A stretch of 10,606 nt of DNA from an uncultured Gluconobacter sp. (GTDB lineage Bacteria; Pseudomonadota; Alphaproteobacteria; Acetobacterales; Acetobacteraceae): contig CALFLO010000091.1 of the NCBI GenBank assembly GCA_937880175.1, forward strand, positions 1-10,606, read 5' to 3'. This document shows positions 6,164 to 10,606 of this stretch, piece by piece. The position numbers and the translations under genes were made by a program. The notes under the pieces were generated by a model that saw only the letters and a list, made by a program, of their open reading frames with translations, searched no databases and was not told where the DNA came from. How positions within the stretch are numbered: the first letter of the stretch is position 1; the number at the start of each line of letters is the position of its first letter.

Positions 6164-6241
6164 AACAAAAAGCAAAAAATTCCGTCACATTTCCGATTTT
6201 GAAAATGTCGCAGTTTTCTGCGGTTTTCTGACGATATCTGT

Positions 6242-6271
6242 TTGACGTCCCATGAAATCCCATGATATCCC
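6242..6271 (+). promoter_or_regulatory. Candidate promoter of the mraZ/dcw operon
   Basis: TTGACG at 6242-6247 is a near-perfect -35. The -10 is poorly defined, GATATC (6264-6269) or TATCCC (6266-6271), 16-18 bases downstream. The start would be near 6277, about 65 bases before mraZ. The MraZ repeats lie inside this promoter. Confidence 0.45.
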
Positions 6272-6272
6272 A
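6248..6272 (-). promoter_or_regulatory. MraZ operator (three TGGGA repeats, 10-bp period)
   Basis: The plus strand reads TCCCA at 6248-6252, 6258-6262 and 6268-6272, separated by exactly 5 bases; on the minus strand this is TGGGA-N5-TGGGA-N5-TGGGA. E. coli MraZ is known to bind direct TGGGN repeats with 5-base spacers upstream of its own gene and to repress the operon. The repeats overlap the spacer and -10 of the predicted promoter, so binding should block RNA polymerase (inference). Confidence 0.85.
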
Positions 6273-6340
6273 GTCAAGACCAAGCCAAATAACCAGCAAC
6301 CGCATGACCGGTTCTGACGCAGGAAGGAGGCACATCATCC

Positions 6341-6814
6341 ATGAGCATGTTCCTCGGCACGCATCAGAACCGTTTCGATGCCAAGGGCCGTGTCTCCATT
6401 CCCGCATCTTTCCGCGCCGCCCTGAAATCACAGGCCCAGCCGGGAGATCCACTGGTCATCCTGCGTCCGTCCCATCTCCATCCCTGCATCGAAGGCTGGA
6501 CGGTCGGCGCTTTCGCATCGCTTGCAACACCGCTCGACGAATACGACCCCTTTTCGGAAGATCATGAAGATCTGGCCGCCAGCCTCTATGCGGACGCCTA
6601 TCCGCTGGACAGCGACAAGGAAGGCCGCATCATTCTTCCCGAAAATCTGCGTACGCACGCCGTCCTGACGGACGAAGTTTCCTTCATGGGCCTTGGCCGG
6701 ACGTTCCAGATCTGGAACCCCGAAGCCGCAGCGGAGCGCCGACAGGCTGCCCGCAGCCGTGCCAAAACGCTTGCAACCAGCCGTCGCTCCAACAATGTGG
6801 GAGCAGCGGAATGA
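6341..6814 (+). CDS. mraZ: Transcriptional regulator MraZ
   Basis: First gene of the division and cell-wall cluster; a DNA-binding autorepressor that forms rings and binds TGGGN repeats. The 157 residues hold two SpoVT/AbrB-like swapped-hairpin domains: GTHQNRFDAKGRVSIPASFR at about 6-25 and AYPLDSDKEGRIILPENLR at about 86-104. The two DxKGRxxxP signatures (13-21 and 92-100) are intact. GLGRTFQIWNPE at 117-128 is the usual end of the second domain, followed by a basic C-terminal tail. The ATG at 6341 has a strong AGGAAGGAGG at 6321-6330, 10 bases upstream. A second ATG at 6347 would also leave a full domain, so the first two residues are uncertain. Its likely operator lies at 6248-6272. The stop overlaps the rsmH start in ATGA. 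Confidence 0.95.
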   Translation: MSMFLGTHQNRFDAKGRVSIPASFRAALKSQAQPGDPLVILRPSHLHPCIEGWTVGAFASLATPLDEYDPFSEDHEDLAASLYADAYPLDSDKEGRIILPENLRTHAVLTDEVSFMGLGRTFQIWNPEAAAERRQAARSRAKTLATSRRSNNVGAAE

Positions 6815-7782
6815 GCGCGATTACCCTGGTCCATTCCGGTCATGTTCCGGTCATGCTGCATGAGGTTCTCGAAGCCCTCTCCCCGCGTGCTGGCGGACGG
6901 TATCTGGATGGCACGTTTGGCGGCGGCGGCTATGCCCGCGCCATTCTGAATGCGGCTGACTGCACCCTCGACGGCATTGACCGTGACCCTGCCGCCATTG
7001 AGCGTGGAAACGCCATGGCCGTTCAGGCCAACGGTCGCCTGAAGATGCATCAGGGCACGTTCGGCGACATGGAGGCTCTTGTTGGCGCTGAAGGCCCGTT
7101 TGACGGTATCGTTCTGGATTTGGGTGTTTCGTCCTTCCAGATTGATCAGGCCGAGCGCGGGTTTTCCTTCCGCAATGACGGCCCGCTGGATATGCGCATG
7201 GGCTCTGACGGCCTCTCTGCCGCGGATCTCGTGAACACCAGCAAGGAAGCTGATCTGGCGGACATTCTGTACCGCTATGGTGAAGAAAAGCTCTCCCGCC
7301 GCATCGCACGCGCCATCGTGGCGGCACGCGCCGAGGCCCCGATCACCACGACCGGTCAGCTCGCACATATCATCCGCTGCTGCGTCCCCCGCGACCGCGC
7401 CAATATCGACCCGGCCACCCGCAGCTTTCAGGGCCTGCGGATTGCCGTGAACGACGAGCTTGGCGAACTGGAACGGGCGCTGGAAGCCGCGCCGCGTCTG
7501 CTGGCTCCCGGCGGCATTTTCGTCGTCGTAACATTCCATTCTCTGGAAGATCGTCTGGCGAAACGTGCCATGGCCGTTCTTGCAGGCCGCACGGGAAATC
7601 CTTCCCGTTACGAACCGGCGCCGCTCCGTCAGGAAGCACCGGCCTTTTCCCTTCTTTATTCCCGTCCCCTCTCCGCCACGGATGAGGAATCCCGGGAAAA
7701 CCCGCGCGCGCGCAGCGCCCGTCTGCGTGCACTGGTCCGTAATCCCGTCTCCAAGATGCCCGTCTCAGGAATGCCCTCATGA
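6811..7782 (+). CDS. rsmH: 16S rRNA (cytosine-1402-N4)-methyltransferase RsmH
   Basis: Methylates N4 of C1402 in the 16S rRNA P site, with RsmI adding the 2'-O-methyl; formerly MraW. The 323 residues are family-typical. Motifs in order: HVPVMLHEVL at 11-20, the SAM-binding loop YLDGTFGGGGYAR at 31-43, GIDRDP at 55-60, IVLDLGVSSFQID at 100-112, GFSFRNDGPLDMRM at 117-130, ATRSFQGLRIAVN at 202-214, TFHSLEDR at 241-248 and NPRARSARLRAL at 297-308. The ATG at 6811 overlaps the mraZ stop, with GGGAG at 6799-6803, 7 bases upstream. The gene in turn overlaps ftsL by ATGA, so the three genes are one coupled unit. Confidence 0.97.
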   Translation: MSAITLVHSGHVPVMLHEVLEALSPRAGGRYLDGTFGGGGYARAILNAADCTLDGIDRDPAAIERGNAMAVQANGRLKMHQGTFGDMEALVGAEGPFDGIVLDLGVSSFQIDQAERGFSFRNDGPLDMRMGSDGLSAADLVNTSKEADLADILYRYGEEKLSRRIARAIVAARAEAPITTTGQLAHIIRCCVPRDRANIDPATRSFQGLRIAVNDELGELERALEAAPRLLAPGGIFVVVTFHSLEDRLAKRAMAVLAGRTGNPSRYEPAPLRQEAPAFSLLYSRPLSATDEESRENPRARSARLRALVRNPVSKMPVSGMPS

Positions 7783-8564
7783 TCCGGCCCTTCACCGTCG
7801 CCTGCGCTGTCCTCGCCGCAGGATCCGGCCTGTTTCTCTATACCAAGAAGCATGAGACCACGGTTCTGGACCAGAAGATCACGAAGATCGTGCAGGACAC
7901 GCAGCGCGTGCGCAGCCAGACGGCCATGCTCCGGACCGAATGGGCACTCCTGAACCAGCCGGACCGCCTGAACACTCTGACAGCACGTTTCGTTCCGGCC
8001 CTGCATCCCATGGAGCCGGACCAGTTCATCCGTATGGCGTCGCTCGAAGCGCATCTTCCTGCCCCCGGCTCAAAAGCACAGCCTGCCGACCCGCGCGAAG
8101 GTCTGCATGAAGTCGTGAACCGTGCCGCTGAAGCCGCTCATCTGCCCCTGCCCGCCCCGCAGACTGTTGTGCATGCCCCTGCGCCTGCTCAGCCCCCTAC
8201 GCGCCCGGTGGTCGTGGCCACGGCGATTCACCCGGTTTCAACGCCGAAGCCTGTCGCAGCAATGTCGCATGTCTCCCACACCCGGAATGCAGACATGCAG
8301 ATCGCGTCCGCTGCGCCACGCGCAGTTTCAACGCCAGTCCATGCCCATGCGGACAGCGCGCCCAGCGTCCGTCTCGTGAGCTATCGTGAAAGCCACCCTG
8401 CCCCGCTGATGGTTGCCGCCTGGCATCCCCAGACCGTTCGCGTCAGCCACAGTGCGGCCCCGACCCGTCTGGCCGAAGAGCATCCCCGCACACATCACAC
8501 ACAACTTTCCGCTCTGGGAAATGCGAATGACGCATTGCCCGCGCCGGTGCCGTTGGCTAACTGA
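7779..8564 (+). CDS. ftsL: Cell division protein FtsL, with long C-terminal extension
   Basis: Bitopic divisome protein that works with FtsB and FtsQ to recruit and activate FtsW-FtsI at the septum. Identity rests on position between rsmH and ftsI and on layout. There is a very short cytoplasmic end, a membrane helix at about 5-21 (FTVACAVLAAGSGLFLY) and a coiled coil at about 26-60 that ends in the typical LRTEWALLNQPDRLNTLT. The core ends near residue 90. About 170 more residues follow, rich in Pro, Ala and His, which look disordered in the periplasm; E. coli FtsL is only 121 long. Within this tail a DNA segment (GTTTCAACGCC at 8235 and 8325) recurs exactly 90 bases apart and encodes VSTP both times. 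AGGA at 7767-7770 is 8 bases from the ATG, which overlaps the rsmH stop. Confidence 0.85.
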   Translation: MIRPFTVACAVLAAGSGLFLYTKKHETTVLDQKITKIVQDTQRVRSQTAMLRTEWALLNQPDRLNTLTARFVPALHPMEPDQFIRMASLEAHLPAPGSKAQPADPREGLHEVVNRAAEAAHLPLPAPQTVVHAPAPAQPPTRPVVVATAIHPVSTPKPVAAMSHVSHTRNADMQIASAAPRAVSTPVHAHADSAPSVRLVSYRESHPAPLMVAAWHPQTVRVSHSAAPTRLAEEHPRTHHTQLSALGNANDALPAPVPLAN

Positions 8565-8645
8565 AAGCCTTTCCATCGTTAACCGCTCGTTCAGCATTTT
8601 CGGATAGCTTAGGGCGAGCCTTTCAACAGGACGCACCCCCGCACG

Positions 8646-10606
8646 ATGCCCCAGGACGTGCCACCTTCTTCCGGTTCACAGCGCCCCGGGCGTCCGGATG
8701 TGCCGTCAGGGCGTTCCCGGCAGGGCACAACGCCCCGGGGGTTCCGCAGGCTGAATCTTGATCAGATGCATGGGCGTCTGCTCGGCGTCGGGATGGGGTT
8801 TCTTGCGATTTATGGCGCCGTGGCCCTCAAGGCGACCGTCGCCACCGTCCTGATGCCGATGGAACCGGAGAAGCGTCAGATCGCGCCTCAGGTCCCGGAC
8901 ATTCCCAAAAGCGACCCTCGCGGCGAAATGTCGGGCGATTTCGTCCTGCCTACCGTCAAGCGCGCGACTATTACCGACCGCACAGGTCAGGCTCTGGCAC
9001 TGTCGCTTCCGGTGGCGCAGGTCTATGCGAACCCGATGGAGCTGATCGATCCGGCGGATGCCGCAGACAAGCTTCGGAAAGTGCTGCCGCAGCTTGACCG
9101 CGACGAGACGATCCGGCGCCTGTCGCTGAAAAAGCAGTTCGTCTACCTAGCGCGTGACATTTCGCCCGTTCAGGAAATCGCCATCAACAATCTGGGCATT
9201 CCTGGCATCTATTTCGAAGCTGGCGAACGCCGTCATTATCCGCTGGGCCGCACGGCTGCGCAGATCATGGGTAGCGTCGATATTGACGATCATGGCATCG
9301 CGGGCGTGGAGCGTTATTTCGACAAGCGCCTGAACTCCGATCGCACCCCCCTGCGCCTGTCCTTGGACGTCCGTGTTCAGACCGTGGCGCATGACGAGCT
9401 TCAGGCCGCAAAGGACGAGTTCTCGGCCATTGGCGCGAGCGCGATCGTCATGGATGTCCGCACCGGCGAAATCCTGGCCATGGTCAGCCTGCCCGATTAC
9501 GACGCTAACGATTTCGGTCACGCCCCCAATGACGCCCGCTTCAACCGCGCCGTCACCGGCATGTACGAACCCGGCTCGACGTTCAAGCTTCAGACGGCGG
9601 CGATGGGCCTGCAACTCGGGATCGTCCATTTGTGGGACCGCTTTTCGACCATCCCGATCAAGGTCGGCCGCTTTACAATCCGCGACATGAAGACCGATCA
9701 CTTCGCCCCATGGCTATCCCTGCCCGGCGTTCTGGCGTTCTCGTCCAATCCGGCAGCGGCGCATATCGCACTTGATGTTGGCGCGGCACGACAGCAGGAC
9801 TGGCTGCGGAACATGGGCTTCTTCAACCGTGTTCCCGTCGAACTGCCTGAAGCCGGACGCCCGCTCGTCCCGGCATCACGCAACTGGGGCATCTCCACGG
9901 TCATGACGGTCGGATTCGGTCACGGTGTTGCCGAGCCGCCACTGGCCATCGTGCGTGGCACAGCAGCAACCGTGAATGGCGGTATCCTGCTCAAACCAAC
10001 GCTCGTGGCGCGCGATACCGAGGACGACAGCAAACCCGCTCCGAATGCCGACGCGGCACAGGTTCGTCCTGTCGCCTACCGACCGGATGCGGACAGCGAC
10101 GAGATCGGAGCCGAGACGCCCGTGGGCACGCGCGTCCTGTCCGAGCAGACCTCAGCGCTTCTGCGCAAGCTGCTGCGCCTCGACGTCACGATGGGCAGCG
10201 GCAAATCCGCCGAAGTGCCGGGCTATTATGTCGGCGGCAAGACCGGTACGGCTGAGAAGATTGGCGCGCATGGCGGATACCTGAAACACGTCAACGTCTC
10301 AGCGTTCACCAGCGTGTTCCCGATGAACAACCCTCACTATGCGGTCTATGTCATGCTGGACAGTCCGCAGGGCACGGCCGCGACCCATGGCTGGACCACA
10401 GCAGCCTGGAACGCAGCGCCAACCGTCAAGAAGATCATCTCGCGCGTCGGCCCAATCCTGAACCAGTTCCCTGATCTGGCAAACAAGGACGCCATCGATG
10501 CCTCGCTGGCCATACCGATGAACCCGGCCGTTCCCGCCGGGTATCGCGCTCTTGGCCCCGGCAACGATCCAGGTGATCCCCGCAATCAGCCCCACGTCCC
10601 CAAGAC
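8646..10606 (+). CDS. ftsI: Peptidoglycan transpeptidase FtsI (PBP3), 3' end beyond window
   Basis: Septum-specific class B penicillin-binding protein; it cross-links peptidoglycan in the periplasm with FtsW. The frame is open for 653 codons to the window edge. It has a disordered cytoplasmic stretch at 1-40 (Pro, Gly, Arg), a membrane helix at about 44-65, a pedestal motif RATITDRTG at 105-113 and GRTAAQIMGSVDIDDHGIAGVE at about 200-221. The transpeptidase domain has all three motifs: Ser311-Thr-Phe-Lys314 in YEPGSTFK (Ser311 nucleophile), Ser366-Ser-Asn368 and Lys532-Thr-Gly534 in GGKTGTAEK. The last visible part (about 625-653) is Pro- and Gly-rich and already longer than E. coli FtsI (588). 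The ATG at 8646 has only CAGGA 14 bases upstream. The 81 bases after ftsL hold no gene. murE would be expected next. Confidence 0.95.
   Translation, partial: MPQDVPPSSGSQRPGRPDVPSGRSRQGTTPRGFRRLNLDQMHGRLLGVGMGFLAIYGAVALKATVATVLMPMEPEKRQIAPQVPDIPKSDPRGEMSGDFVLPTVKRATITDRTGQALALSLPVAQVYANPMELIDPADAADKLRKVLPQLDRDETIRRLSLKKQFVYLARDISPVQEIAINNLGIPGIYFEAGERRHYPLGRTAAQIMGSVDIDDHGIAGVERYFDKRLNSDRTPLRLSLDVRVQTVAHDELQAAKDEFSAIGASAIVMDVRTGEILAMVSLPDYDANDFGHAPNDARFNRAVTGMYEPGSTFKLQTAAMGLQLGIVHLWDRFSTIPIKVGRFTIRDMKTDHFAPWLSLPGVLAFSSNPAAAHIALDVGAARQQDWLRNMGFFNRVPVELPEAGRPLVPASRNWGISTVMTVGFGHGVAEPPLAIVRGTAATVNGGILLKPTLVARDTEDDSKPAPNADAAQVRPVAYRPDADSDEIGAETPVGTRVLSEQTSALLRKLLRLDVTMGSGKSAEVPGYYVGGKTGTAEKIGAHGGYLKHVNVSAFTSVFPMNNPHYAVYVMLDSPQGTAATHGWTTAAWNAAPTVKKIISRVGPILNQFPDLANKDAIDASLAIPMNPAVPAGYRALGPGNDPGDPRNQPHVPK

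Noticed and set aside
6598..7539. Minus-strand open frame opposite mraZ and rsmH (313 codons)
   Set aside because: It is antisense to two well-identified genes, shows no domain, and lacks any operon context on that strand.
9147..9701. Minus-strand open frame within ftsI (184 codons)
   Set aside because: It lies opposite the transpeptidase domain of ftsI, whose catalytic motifs are in one unbroken frame.
1..10606. Search for CRISPR arrays, insertion sequences, prophage, toxin-antitoxin or defence genes and tRNAs
   Set aside because: No repeat-spacer pattern, transposase or integrase motif, terminal repeats or tRNA fold was seen; the window is filled by conserved housekeeping genes.

Overview
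The window reads as ordinary core chromosome of an alphaproteobacterium of the Acetobacteraceae, most likely Gluconobacter or a close relative. The evidence is gene content and order (obg-proB, gapR, zwf, rnpB, then mraZ-rsmH-ftsL-ftsI), the protein style, G+C-rich codon use and a GapR-family gene. The genus is an inference from remembered synteny and was not tested. The first 48 bases are not genomic: they match the Illumina Nextera adapter, so this is the raw edge of an assembled contig.

Layout. (1) 49-1342: the 3' end of obg (GTPase) overlaps proB (glutamate 5-kinase) by ATGA. (2) 1373-2290, minus strand: gapR, encoding a DNA-binding nucleoid protein, is followed by an unnamed gene for a membrane-anchored coiled-coil protein. 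(3) 2291-2579: a divergent control region for gapR (minus) and zwf (plus), with a structured zwf leader. (4) 2580-4526: zwf (glucose-6-phosphate dehydrogenase), then a tightly spaced TTG-start gene for a small single-pass membrane protein of unknown function. (5) 4564-5559, minus strand: an HSL-type esterase/lipase, possibly translated from a leaderless mRNA. (6) 5634-6050: rnpB, the class A RNase P RNA, closed by a perfect 10-bp P1 helix. (7) 6051-6340: an A+T-rich control region carrying three TCCCA repeats at exact 10-bp spacing, which is the expected MraZ operator, plus other short repeats and a dyad. (8) 6341 to the window end: the start of the division and cell-wall (dcw) cluster, mraZ-rsmH-ftsL-ftsI. 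The first three genes are joined by ATGA overlaps, and ftsI runs off the right edge.

The dcw genes form one transcription unit linking an autoregulator (MraZ), a 16S rRNA methylase (RsmH) and two septal peptidoglycan components (FtsL, FtsI). Zwf feeds the oxidative pentose phosphate pathway, the main sugar-catabolic route in acetic acid bacteria of this type. I found no mobile element, phage, CRISPR array, defence system or toxin-antitoxin pair, and I do not think the window holds an undescribed system. The points most worth checking are the adapter contamination, the MraZ operator and its second-tier repeats, the zwf leader and its coupled membrane protein, the possible leaderless esterase mRNA, and the long C-terminal extension of FtsL.
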